From Brenneria rubrifaciens (GTDB taxonomy: Bacteria > Pseudomonadota > Gammaproteobacteria > Enterobacterales > Enterobacteriaceae): DNA of 64,000 nucleotides. The DNA lies in contig NZ_CP034035.1 of NCBI RefSeq assembly GCF_005484945.1, forward strand, positions 1,860,001-1,924,000. Reading direction: 5' to 3'. The notes below the pieces were generated by a model. That model was not told where the DNA came from. It saw only the letters and a list, made by a program, of their open reading frames with translations, and did no database searches. The first letter of the stretch is position 1. Each line of letters starts with the position of its first letter. Shown here piece by piece: positions 11,876 to 21,551 of the stretch. A program made the translations under genes and the position numbers.

Positions 11876-12218
11876 TATCAATAAATTTTATTTATCAATA
11901 ACCGTTTATGCCAAGAACAGAAAAGTGTGACTTTTTTCAAATAAAACTCTCCGCCACTCACCCTATCTAAGCACTGCACGTCCTTATTCCACGGGGCTTT
12001 TGCCCCTTCACTCAGTAGGGAATAAGGCGTTGTCTATTGATGTAATAGGTACGATGCTCTCACGAACCCACAATCAATATGGGTAAAGTATCTACGCGTT
12101 CAGGCTGAAAGCCTGAATAATCCCGAGCGTTGAGGCGAGAAGGGTCTTGGCTTCATCGGGTTGCTATTGCTAACGCTTCGGGGTAACGGACTTACTACAA
12201 AGAAACGAGGATGGCGTT
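11876..12218 (+). promoter_or_regulatory. Structured leader and candidate OxyR-type site upstream of the catalase
   Basis: No gene is seen in this gap. It starts with direct TTATCAATAA repeats (11875 and 11892). A nested hairpin follows: outer arms CCTTATTCC (11982-11990) and GGAATAAGG (12019-12027) around GGGGC/GCCCC (11993-11997 and 12002-12006). CTAT-N7-ATAG at 12034-12048 is the core spacing of the OxyR motif. I count 12 of 20 conserved OxyR positions over 12023-12059, so this is suggestive only. A hairpin TTCAGGC/GCCTGAA (12099-12117) and a long GC-rich leader lead to GAGGATGGCGTT and the catalase ATG. Confidence 0.4.
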
Positions 12219-13766
12219 ATGAGCAATAGTTCTGTGAGCAATATTTATTCCCCCCACAAAAGTGCAGCAATGGCTTTAGTTGTACTTTTCATCAGCCCGG
12301 TAAGCGTTGCCGACACCCTGACGCGAGATAATGGTGCGCCGGTCGGTGATAATCAAAATTCACAAACTGCCGGTGACAATGGCCCGGTGTTATTGCAGGA
12401 TGTTCAGCTTCTACAAAAATTACAGCGTTTTGATCGTGAACGCATCCCGGAGCGGGTGGTACACGCCCGTGGTACCGGCGCTCATGGGGAATTTACCGCG
12501 ACGGCGGATATTTCTGATCTGACGACTGCGCAAGTGTTTAAGGTCAATAGTAAAACGCCGGTTTTCGTACGCTTTTCAAGCGTGGTGCACGGTAATCACT
12601 CTCCAGAAACCCTACGCGATCCGCGAGGATTCGCCACCAAATTCTACACCACGGAAGGTAACTGGGATCTGGTGGGAAATAACTTCCCCACGTTTTTTAT
12701 CCGCGATGCGATCAAGTTCCCGGATATGGTTCACGCCTTTAAACCCGATCCCCGAACCAACCTTGACGATGACTCCCGCCGTTTCGACTTTTTTTCCCAT
12801 GTTCCTGAGTCCATTCGCACGCTGACACTGCTCTATTCCAACGAGGGGACGCCAGCCACCTACCGCAATATGGATGGTAATGGCGTACATGCCTATAAGT
12901 TCGTTAACAGTAAAGGTGAAGTTCACTATGTGAAGTTTCATTGGAAAACACTGCAAGGGATAAAAAATCTTGATCCTCAGCAGGTCGAAAAGGTACAGGG
13001 CAAAGACTACAGCCACATGTCGAACGATCTGGTAACGGCGATCAACCGCGGCGACTTCCCTAAATGGGATCTCTATATTCAGGTTCTGACGCCGGATTCC
13101 CTAAAAACATTCGATTTTAATCCGCTTGACGCCACCAAGATCTGGCCGAATGTGCCTGAACGTAAGATCGGCCAAATGGTGTTGAACAGAAACCCTGACA
13201 ACATTTTCCAGGAAACCGAACAGGTTGCGATGGCGCCATCAAATTTGGTGCCTGGTATCGAACCGTCCGAAGATAAACTGCTCCAGGGGCGCCTTTTTGC
13301 TTACGCCGATACACAAATGTACCGCGTTGGCGCAAACGGCCTCAGTTTGCCGATAAATCTGCCGCGCAGTAAGGTCAACAACGGCAATCAGGACGGCAGC
13401 TTGAACAGCGGTAATACGAAGGATAACGGCGTGAATTATCAGCCAAGCCGTTTGTATCCTCGTGAAGAGCTGACGTCTGCGCGCTACAGCCACCTGCCGT
13501 TACAGGGAACGACGACGCAGAGCAAAATTCAGCGTGAGCAGAACTTTAAGCAAACCGGTGAGTTATATCGCTCATACAGCGAAAAAGATCGTACCGATCT
13601 GGTAAACAGCCTGGGATCGGCGCTGGCAACGGCCGATGAGAAGAGCCGTGACATCATGCTGTCATATTTCTACAAGGCTGATAAAGATTATGGGACGCGT
13701 CTTACCTCAGTGGCAAAAGCGGATCTGACAACGGTTCAAAAATTGGCGGAGAAGCTGTCCGATTAA
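12219..13766 (+). CDS. katB: Exported heme catalase (KatB type)
   Basis: Monofunctional small-subunit catalase, 515 residues, disproportionating hydrogen peroxide. An N-terminal hydrophobic stretch ending near VSVA-DT (about residue 31) predicts a signal peptide, so the enzyme should be periplasmic. Active-site residues are visible: His82 in VVHARGTGAHG, Asn154/155 in GNNFPTF, and the heme-ligand Tyr362 in RLFAYADTQMYR. An ankyrin gene follows after 71 bp, the arrangement known as katB-ankB in Pseudomonas aeruginosa. It interrupts the usual kdsA neighbourhood, so it is probably a lineage-specific insertion. The catalase call is certain; export is inferred. Confidence 0.93.
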   Translation: MSNSSVSNIYSPHKSAAMALVVLFISPVSVADTLTRDNGAPVGDNQNSQTAGDNGPVLLQDVQLLQKLQRFDRERIPERVVHARGTGAHGEFTATADISDLTTAQVFKVNSKTPVFVRFSSVVHGNHSPETLRDPRGFATKFYTTEGNWDLVGNNFPTFFIRDAIKFPDMVHAFKPDPRTNLDDDSRRFDFFSHVPESIRTLTLLYSNEGTPATYRNMDGNGVHAYKFVNSKGEVHYVKFHWKTLQGIKNLDPQQVEKVQGKDYSHMSNDLVTAINRGDFPKWDLYIQVLTPDSLKTFDFNPLDATKIWPNVPERKIGQMVLNRNPDNIFQETEQVAMAPSNLVPGIEPSEDKLLQGRLFAYADTQMYRVGANGLSLPINLPRSKVNNGNQDGSLNSGNTKDNGVNYQPSRLYPREELTSARYSHLPLQGTTTQSKIQREQNFKQTGELYRSYSEKDRTDLVNSLGSALATADEKSRDIMLSYFYKADKDYGTRLTSVAKADLTTVQKLAEKLSD

Positions 13767-13780
13767 TCATTATGTATCTG

Positions 13781-13809
13781 TTGCCCGCGTCATGAGTTGC
13801 CGCGGGCAA
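13781..13809 (+). other. Intercistronic hairpin between katB and ankB
   Basis: Nine-base perfect arms TTGCCCGCG and CGCGGGCAA enclose an 11-base loop. No U-run follows, so it looks more like an mRNA-stabilising or attenuating stem than a full terminator. It could set a katB:ankB expression ratio. Confidence 0.5.
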
Positions 13810-13837
13810 TGCAATAAAGACTCATGAGGAAACGACA

Positions 13838-14380
13838 GTGAAATCGCTATTGCTAATGCTATGCCTTTTGGCGACATGTTTTTCCGCTGCCGGGGCTGAC
13901 GAGAAAACTCAGGATGAACATGCACTGAAACAGACCCTGAATACCTATTTATGGGACGCGGCCAGAGAGGGCAACCTTGATATCATCAACACCTTCATTG
14001 CCTCCAAATACAATCTTAATGTCGCGGATGAAAAAGGCTACACAGCGGTGATTCTCGCGGCCTATCACGGTCACGATACCGCTGTTGAAACATTGCTGAA
14101 AGGTGGCGCCGATCCTTGTATACGCGATAAGCGAGGTAATTCCGCATTGATGGGCGCGGTGTTTAAAGGTGAAGTTAAAATCGCACGGCGTCTCATCGCT
14201 GCTGAATGTAATCCTGACGAACGTAATAATGCCGGACAAACCGCTGCAATGTTTGCTTCTCTCTTTCAGCGTGAAGAGCTGCTGAAGGCGCTGAAAGCCA
14301 AGGGAGCAGATATGCAGGCGGTTGATGCCAAAGGCAATAGCGTGAAAACGTTAAGGAAAGGCGAGTTTGTTACGCATTGA
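13838..14380 (+). CDS. ankB: Periplasmic ankyrin-repeat protein (AnkB type)
   Basis: 180 residues. A signal peptide MKSLLLMLCLLATCFSAAGA is followed by about four ankyrin repeats: DAAREGNLDIINTFI, KGYTAVILAAYHGHD, RGNSALMGAVFKGEV and AGQTAAMFASLFQRE. A GAGGAAACGACA leader precedes the start codon. Ankyrin partners encoded beside catalases (AnkB in Pseudomonas; Cj1386 with Campylobacter KatA) are reported to support catalase activity, in the latter case through heme loading. A chaperone or heme-delivery role for the neighbouring KatB is inferred. Confidence 0.85.
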   Translation: MKSLLLMLCLLATCFSAAGADEKTQDEHALKQTLNTYLWDAAREGNLDIINTFIASKYNLNVADEKGYTAVILAAYHGHDTAVETLLKGGADPCIRDKRGNSALMGAVFKGEVKIARRLIAAECNPDERNNAGQTAAMFASLFQREELLKALKAKGADMQAVDAKGNSVKTLRKGEFVTH

Positions 14381-14501
14381 TATTCCCTGTGGCATACGCA
14401 AAGAAAAAGGTATGTGAAAGGGGAAAAACTGACATGCTCGTCGCCGATCTTTGTCCGAAGAAGGTAGAAAAAACCTGAGGTTGATGACAAAGTGCGTCGA
14501 G

Positions 14502-14606
14502 CGGTGAGAATGGGTAGATCGTAAAGACGCTGCAAGTACGTCCCTGTAAGCTCGGGCCGCACCATCCTTGGCGCGGGCGCTTTACTCTTCTATCCCATTC
14601 TCACCG
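14502..14606. repeat. 105-bp palindromic intergenic element (MITE/REP-like)
   Basis: Perfect 13-bp terminal inverted repeats CGGTGAGAATGGG (14502-14514) and CCCATTCTCACCG (14594-14606) bracket a second inverted pair, GTAAAGACGC (14521-14530) with GCGCTTTAC (14577-14585). The interior is GC-rich. There is no coding potential and no transposase. The nested symmetry suggests a short interspersed repeat that folds as one long cruciform or RNA hairpin. The rest of 14381-14695 holds only the ankB tail and a terminator. Confidence 0.6.
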
Positions 14607-14640
14607 TTCTGGTTCCGTAGATAGGTTTATCAACAGTCTG

Positions 14641-14668
14641 AAAAAACCCGCATTAGAGGCGGGTTTTT
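14641..14668. terminator. Bidirectional terminator between ankB and ydgH
   Basis: AAAAAACCCGC, a 7-base loop, then GCGGGTTTTTTT: a classic intrinsic terminator with A-tract and T-tract, serving the convergent ankB and ydgH transcripts. Confidence 0.85.
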
Positions 14669-14695
14669 TTAATTTTCATCGATAATGGTGAACGT

Positions 14696-15649
14696 TTATT
14701 TATACAGATCCGCGCTAATCGTCATGTTGTTGCCGTTATTCAGCCACTTCCTGGTGATGTGGTAGAACTTGGCGCCTTTTTGTCCGGCGCGTTTGGCGAC
14801 CGCTTCAGATACGGCGGGTTCAGACTGGAAGTCTCCTCGGAAGGTGACCGAGTCAAACGGAACCATCTGTGCGGCGGTCGCTTTATTCAACTCTTCGATC
14901 TTTGTGCCATCCGATAGCGTGATGGTGTAACGCCCACCTTTTGACGATTGCGTTTCAAAGAACCTGCCGATATTGCGGCTGGGACTACCGGAATTCGCTA
15001 CGCCGGGGATTTCAACTTTGGCGGCTTCGGCGCCACCTGCGGCCAAAGCTGCTCTACCTGCATCAGAATCCGCAGGAATAAGATCGGCGCTTTGAGTTTT
15101 GCGTTTTGGCGCATCAGCTTTATATACGTAAGCGGTTACTTTCTGATTACCGCCGCCTTCGGAGTTCATATCTACCTGACGCACTATGTAGAAAGAATCT
15201 GCATTTTTCTGTTTGGCCGCTTTAGCGATGGCATCATTCAGATCCGGCTGGCTACGGAAGAAACCGGAGACGCTGACGGTATCAAACGGCTCTAAATTGT
15301 AGGCGACATCCTTCGGCAATTCTTTAATGCCGTCAAAGGTGCGGTATTTGACCTCATTAGACACTTTTGGCGCATCGTCATGATAAAGATCGACCGTCAC
15401 TTTCCAGTTGCCACGGGAGTTTATGTCGGTCATGCCCTGAACATAGAAAGCGTCAGCGCCTTGTTTATCTGCGCGCTTTGATGCCTCAGCAACGGCTTCG
15501 TAAATGGCATTGAAACGGCCAATAAAAGAAATACGCTCGAATGGCTGGAGTGATTCAGCTTGCTCCGGCGTGAGTTCCTGCGCTGCGTGCGCTGAGAATG
15601 CGGCTAATGAAAGTAGCGCGGATGCAATAACAGTGGTCTTCAGCTTCAT
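14696..15649 (-). CDS. ydgH: YdgH/BhsA/McbA-like periplasmic protein YdgH
   Basis: Start at 15649 (MKLKTTVIASALL, AAGGA upstream) gives 317 residues; an upstream ATG at 15700 would spoil the signal peptide, which ends FSAHA-AQE. Three copies of the DUF1471 fold follow (about 35-110, 112-180 and 245-317), each with a PFDxVxVxGxF-type strand and a KGAxxFYxxR strand. Small DUF1471 proteins act in stress and biofilm responses in enterics. Divergent from pntA, as in E. coli. Confidence 0.95.
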   Translation of the reverse strand: MKLKTTVIASALLSLAAFSAHAAQELTPEQAESLQPFERISFIGRFNAIYEAVAEASKRADKQGADAFYVQGMTDINSRGNWKVTVDLYHDDAPKVSNEVKYRTFDGIKELPKDVAYNLEPFDTVSVSGFFRSQPDLNDAIAKAAKQKNADSFYIVRQVDMNSEGGGNQKVTAYVYKADAPKRKTQSADLIPADSDAGRAALAAGGAEAAKVEIPGVANSGSPSRNIGRFFETQSSKGGRYTITLSDGTKIEELNKATAAQMVPFDSVTFRGDFQSEPAVSEAVAKRAGQKGAKFYHITRKWLNNGNNMTISADLYK

Positions 15650-17692
<2,043 letters not shown>

Positions 17693-17702
17693 GGGGTAAC
17701 AT

Positions 17703-19091
17703 ATGTCTGGTGGATTAGTTACAGCTGCATACATTGTTGCCGCAATTTTGTTTATCTTCAGTTTGGCCGGGTTGTCCAAGCATGAAACGTCTCGGCAGGG
17801 GAATATATTCGGCGTTACCGGGATGGCGATTGCACTGTTTGCCACCATTCTGGGGCCGGATGCCGGCAATGTCGGCTGGATCATCGTCGCCATGGTGATT
17901 GGCGGCGCGATCGGTGTTTATCTGGCACGTAAGGTTGAAATGACCGAAATGCCGGAACTGGTCGCGATTCTTCATAGCTTTGTGGGTCTGGCTGCGGTGC
18001 TGGTTGGGTTTAACAGCTTCCTCGATCACGGCGAAATTACCGATCCTGTGTTGGTGAACATCCATTTAACGGAGGTCTTTTTAGGCATCTTCATTGGTGC
18101 GGTGACCTTTACCGGTTCGGTGGTGGCGTTTGGCAAACTTCGCGGCATTATTTCATCCAAACCGCTGATGCTGCCACATCGCCATAAAATGAATCTGGCA
18201 GCGCTGATTGTTTCTTTCCTGCTGTTGTTGCTCTTTGTCAACACTGGCAGCGTGGCGTTGCAGGTTATCGCGTTACTGCTGATGACGGTGATTGCGCTGG
18301 CGTTCGGCTGGCATCTGGTTGCCTCTATCGGGGGCGCCGACATGCCGGTCGTGGTTTCTATGCTGAACTCGTACTCCGGTTGGGCCGCTGCCGCCGCGGG
18401 TTTCATGTTGAGCAACGACCTGCTGATCGTTACTGGCGCGCTGGTCGGCTCTTCAGGGGCGATTCTCTCTTATATCATGTGTAAGGCGATGAACCGTTCT
18501 TTCATCAGCGTGATTGCCGGGGGCTTCGGTACTGACGGCTCCTCGACGGGTGAAAGCGAGGAAATGGGCGAGTATCACGAAGCGTCTGCGGAAGAGGTCG
18601 CGGAATTGCTCAGGAACTCAACCTCTGTCATTATCACGCCGGGATACGGTATGGCGGTGGCGCAGGCGCAATATCCGGTACACGATATTACGGCCAAACT
18701 GCGTGCCCGCGGTATTAACGTCCGTTTTGGCATTCATCCGGTTGCCGGACGCTTGCCTGGTCATATGAACGTATTGTTGGCGGAAGCCAAAGTACCTTAC
18801 GATATCGTGCTGGAAATGGATGAAATCAATGATGATTTCACCGATACCGACACCGTACTGGTTATTGGCGCTAACGATACGGTTAACCCAGCCGCGCAGG
18901 AAGATCCGAATAGCCCAATCGCCGGGATGCCGGTGCTGGAAGTATGGAAAGCGCAGAACGTCATCGTATTTAAGCGTTCAATGAATACCGGCTATGCCGG
19001 GGTTCAAAATCCGCTGTTCTTCAAAGAAAATACGCAAATGTTGTTCGGCGATGCCAAAGAGAGCGTGGAAGCAATATTGAAAGCGCTGTAA
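17703..19091 (+). CDS. pntB: NAD(P) transhydrogenase subunit beta
   Basis: 462 residues. The N-terminal half spans the membrane with about nine helices and forms the proton channel with PntA. The C-terminal domain III binds NADP(H), with [13 protein letters not shown] and [31 protein letters not shown] provides the ribosome site between pntA and pntB. All hallmark motifs are present. Confidence 0.98.
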   Translation: MSGGLVTAAYIVAAILFIFSLAGLSKHETSRQGNIFGVTGMAIALFATILGPDAGNVGWIIVAMVIGGAIGVYLARKVEMTEMPELVAILHSFVGLAAVLVGFNSFLDHGEITDPVLVNIHLTEVFLGIFIGAVTFTGSVVAFGKLRGIISSKPLMLPHRHKMNLAALIVSFLLLLLFVNTGSVALQVIALLLMTVIALAFGWHLVASIGGADMPVVVSMLNSYSGWAAAAAGFMLSNDLLIVTGALVGSSGAILSYIMCKAMNRSFISVIAGGFGTDGSSTGESEEMGEYHEASAEEVAELLRNSTSVIITPGYGMAVAQAQYPVHDITAKLRARGINVRFGIHPVAGRLPGHMNVLLAEAKVPYDIVLEMDEINDDFTDTDTVLVIGANDTVNPAAQEDPNSPIAGMPVLEVWKAQNVIVFKRSMNTGYAGVQNPLFFKENTQMLFGDAKESVEAILKAL

Positions 19092-19121
19092 CCCGCGTTG
19101 GATAAGTATCAAAGAAGATTA

Positions 19122-19145
19122 AAAGGGGCGACATCGCCCCTTTTA
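19122..19145. terminator. Bidirectional terminator between pntB and uspE
   Basis: AAAAGGGGCG-ACAT-CGCCCCTTTT: a 10-bp perfect stem with A/T tails on both sides, 30 bp after pntB and convergent with uspE. Confidence 0.88.
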
Positions 19146-19164
19146 AATTTACTTTTGAGTGGCA

Positions 19165-20118
19165 CTACGCGTCGTCATTTTCTTCTTCAAGGGTAACCGG
19201 TGAAACAAAATCATCCGGTTTGATAGCCAGCAGGTCACATTTCAGGTGATCGATAACGTGTTCTACCGTATTACCGATAAACGCGGCGGATAGACCTGTT
19301 CTGCCGAGCGATCCCAGCACGACAACCCCAGCCTGCAAATGCTCCGCCAAATCGGGAATCACTTCTTCCGGTAAGCCTTTTTCCACATGGGTGACACTCT
19401 CATCCAGATTAAATTTCTGGCGTAATGATTTCATCGCGATAAGGTGCTGACCACGAATGGCATCGTTGTACACGCCGGGATCAAAGTCTGGCAGTTCGAT
19501 TGCAATATTGATAGGGGTCACTGGATAGGCGCCAACCAAATGGACTTCAGTTTGATTTACCTGTTTTGCCAGTTCCAGCGTTTCGGAAACCAGCTTAATA
19601 TTGAGGGGGTCATGGTAAGGATCTTCGCTGGCCAAATTGACGGCAACCAGAGCCCGTCCTTCTTCCGGCCAGGGCTGATCCTTCACCATCCACACCGGGC
19701 AGGGGCATTTACGCAACAGTTGCCAGTCGGTTGGGGTGAAAATAACGGCTTCTAGTCGATCATGCTGATGCGCCATTTTTAACAACAAGTCATGTTGTCC
19801 GGCAATGACTTCCCGGATAATGGCTTCAAATGGCTTATTGTGCCAGACCACTTTGATCTCTATCTGTACGCCCGCATCAAGATAATATTTGCATTGCTCC
19901 GCAATCCATTCGGTTCGTTGCTGAATGACGCCTTGCCGCATTTCGGTTCGTTCATCAGGAGAAAGCAGGGTGGTCATCTCATAAGAGAAGTCATAGATAG
20001 GCAGAAAAGCCTTGATACGGCCGCCAAGTCGCTGAACCAGATAAACCGCCCGACGCAGCGCTGGTTGGTCATCCTGATTCGGGTCGATAGCGACAAGTAA
20101 GTTCTGATACTTTGCCAT
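19165..20118 (-). CDS. uspE: Universal stress protein UspE
   Basis: Tandem universal-stress protein with two Usp domains (about 1-150 and 155-305). Start at 20118 ([18 protein letters not shown]) has GGAGG 6 bp upstream and gives 317 residues; the ATG at 20145 is further from a ribosome site. Conserved stretches include [30 protein letters not shown] and [15 protein letters not shown]. UspE affects motility, adhesion and stress survival in E. coli. It lies directly downstream of fnr, as in other enterics. Confidence 0.97.
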   Translation of the reverse strand: MAKYQNLLVAIDPNQDDQPALRRAVYLVQRLGGRIKAFLPIYDFSYEMTTLLSPDERTEMRQGVIQQRTEWIAEQCKYYLDAGVQIEIKVVWHNKPFEAIIREVIAGQHDLLLKMAHQHDRLEAVIFTPTDWQLLRKCPCPVWMVKDQPWPEEGRALVAVNLASEDPYHDPLNIKLVSETLELAKQVNQTEVHLVGAYPVTPINIAIELPDFDPGVYNDAIRGQHLIAMKSLRQKFNLDESVTHVEKGLPEEVIPDLAEHLQAGVVVLGSLGRTGLSAAFIGNTVEHVIDHLKCDLLAIKPDDFVSPVTLEEENDDA

Positions 20119-20244
20119 AGATCCTCCAAACAGCTGTTGATACACAGTCTGTAAATCAAGAGTACTCTATGGGAATCGTTTTGAACAACTGATGATGAGG
20201 GCGCCGGATCAATAAAAAAAGCAAATTATTGATCCGGCAAAGGC

Positions 20245-20994
20245 CTACGTTCTGCGTGGCGTTCCCGCCAGTTCGGAAAGCGCGTCAATATTTTCGATGG
20301 TGATGTATTTACCTTTTACCGCCAGCATGCCGCTCTTCTGGAAGCGTCCCAGCAGACGGCTAATGGTTTCAACGGTTAATCCCAGATAGTTGCCGATATC
20401 GCCACGAGTCATCGTCAAGCGGAACTCGCGAGGAGAAAAACCGCGTTGAGCAAAACGGCGCGATAGGTTATAAACAAACGCCGCCAGACGCTCTTCCGCA
20501 TTTTTCTTCGAAAGCAGCAGGATCATGTCCTGGTCACTACGGATTTCACCGCTCATCAAGCGCATCATTTGTTGACGCAAATTAGGCATTTTGCCAGAGA
20601 GGTCATCCAGCGTCTCGAAAGGGATTTCACAAACCATAGAGGTTTCCAGCGCCTGGGCGAAGCTAGGGTGTTGCGCGTTACCGATTGCATCGAAACCGAC
20701 CAGATCACCAGCCAGATGGAAGCCGGTAATCTGTTCATCACCCTGTTCGGTGATGGTATAACTTTTAATAGTGCCTGAGCGGATAGCGTACAACGATTTT
20801 AAATCATCGCCCGCTTTGAACAACGTCTGCCCTTTCTGAATGGGTTTTTTCCTTTCAATGATATTATCAAGCTGATCGAGCTCATGTTCATTTAAGGTAA
20901 AAGGAATACATAGCTGACTAATGCTGCAATCCTGGCAGTGTATAGCACAACCGCCAGACTGAATGCGTCGAATAATTCGCTTTTCCGGGATCAT
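20245..20994 (-). CDS. fnr: Fumarate/nitrate reduction transcriptional regulator FNR
   Basis: Oxygen-sensing CRP-family regulator, 249 residues. The cysteines that ligate the oxygen-labile 4Fe-4S cluster are present: Cys20, Cys23 and Cys29 in [11 protein letters not shown], and a fourth near residue 121 in MVCEIPF. A cyclic-nucleotide-like beta roll, the long dimerisation helix and the HTH with [20 protein letters not shown] (recognition residues ExxSR) follow. The promoter carries an FNR box, so negative autoregulation is expected. FNR probably tunes nearby respiratory genes as well. Confidence 0.99.
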   Translation of the reverse strand: MIPEKRIIRRIQSGGCAIHCQDCSISQLCIPFTLNEHELDQLDNIIERKKPIQKGQTLFKAGDDLKSLYAIRSGTIKSYTITEQGDEQITGFHLAGDLVGFDAIGNAQHPSFAQALETSMVCEIPFETLDDLSGKMPNLRQQMMRLMSGEIRSDQDMILLLSKKNAEERLAAFVYNLSRRFAQRGFSPREFRLTMTRGDIGNYLGLTVETISRLLGRFQKSGMLAVKGKYITIENIDALSELAGTPRRT

Positions 20995-21014
20995 AGACTT
21001 TGCTCAGGCAATAA

Positions 21015-21028
21015 TTGATATCGGTCAA
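21015..21028 (-). promoter_or_regulatory. FNR box in the fnr promoter
   Basis: TTGATATCGGTCAA matches TTGAT-N4-ATCAA at 9 of 10 positions. It lies 21-34 bp before the fnr ATG, a position overlapping the expected start of transcription, which fits autorepression as known for E. coli fnr. Confidence 0.75.
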
Positions 21029-21512
21029 TTTTAACAGCTTTTATGGTCGGTGATAAGACTGCGAATTCACTGAAAAGACCAATATAGATGAATAAACGAT
21101 AAATACTCGCTTGGCGTTGCAGACTCTCGGTCGGTCCGCCCGGATTATGGCAAGGTTGCAATGAAAAAGGGGCGTGTCGATAACTGCGATTGAATGAACG
21201 ATATAATTTTTTTCTTCCTATTTACGCCATTCTATTGTCAGAAGGTGATTATTTTCATCCGCAACAATTATTAATTCACCGCCAAGCGTTGTCATTTTGT
21301 TCAGAAAGAAAAGCTTCATATTTTTTTCTTATCTGAGTGCCGAAACTGAGATCTTCAGTAAAGTGTCGGTATCCGGTAGATATTGCAATAATAAAAATAA
21401 AACACGATGAATATCACATAATCACTATAAAAAAGAGGAATAAATCACTAAAAACAGGGGAGAGATATCAACTTTAAAATAGTATTTGTGACTTAAACAC
21501 CTTTTAAGAATC
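21029..21512. other. fnr-srfC intergenic gap
   Basis: About 480 bp with no gene I can support. It is AT-rich, especially 21380-21480. It contains the upstream part of the fnr promoter and an imperfect inverted repeat around 21338-21372. No RNA gene or repeat family was recognised. Confidence 0.4.
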
Positions 21513-21546
21513 CGCGCACAAAAACACACGGCGGTTTTTGTGCGCG
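21513..21546 (-). terminator. Terminator of the srfABC operon
   Basis: Thirteen-base perfect arms CGCGCACAAAAAC (21513-21525) and GTTTTTGTGCGCG (21534-21546) enclose an 8-base loop, just beyond the srfC stop. The U-rich part lies inside the stem rather than after it. Confidence 0.65.
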
Positions 21547-21551
21547 ATGCC

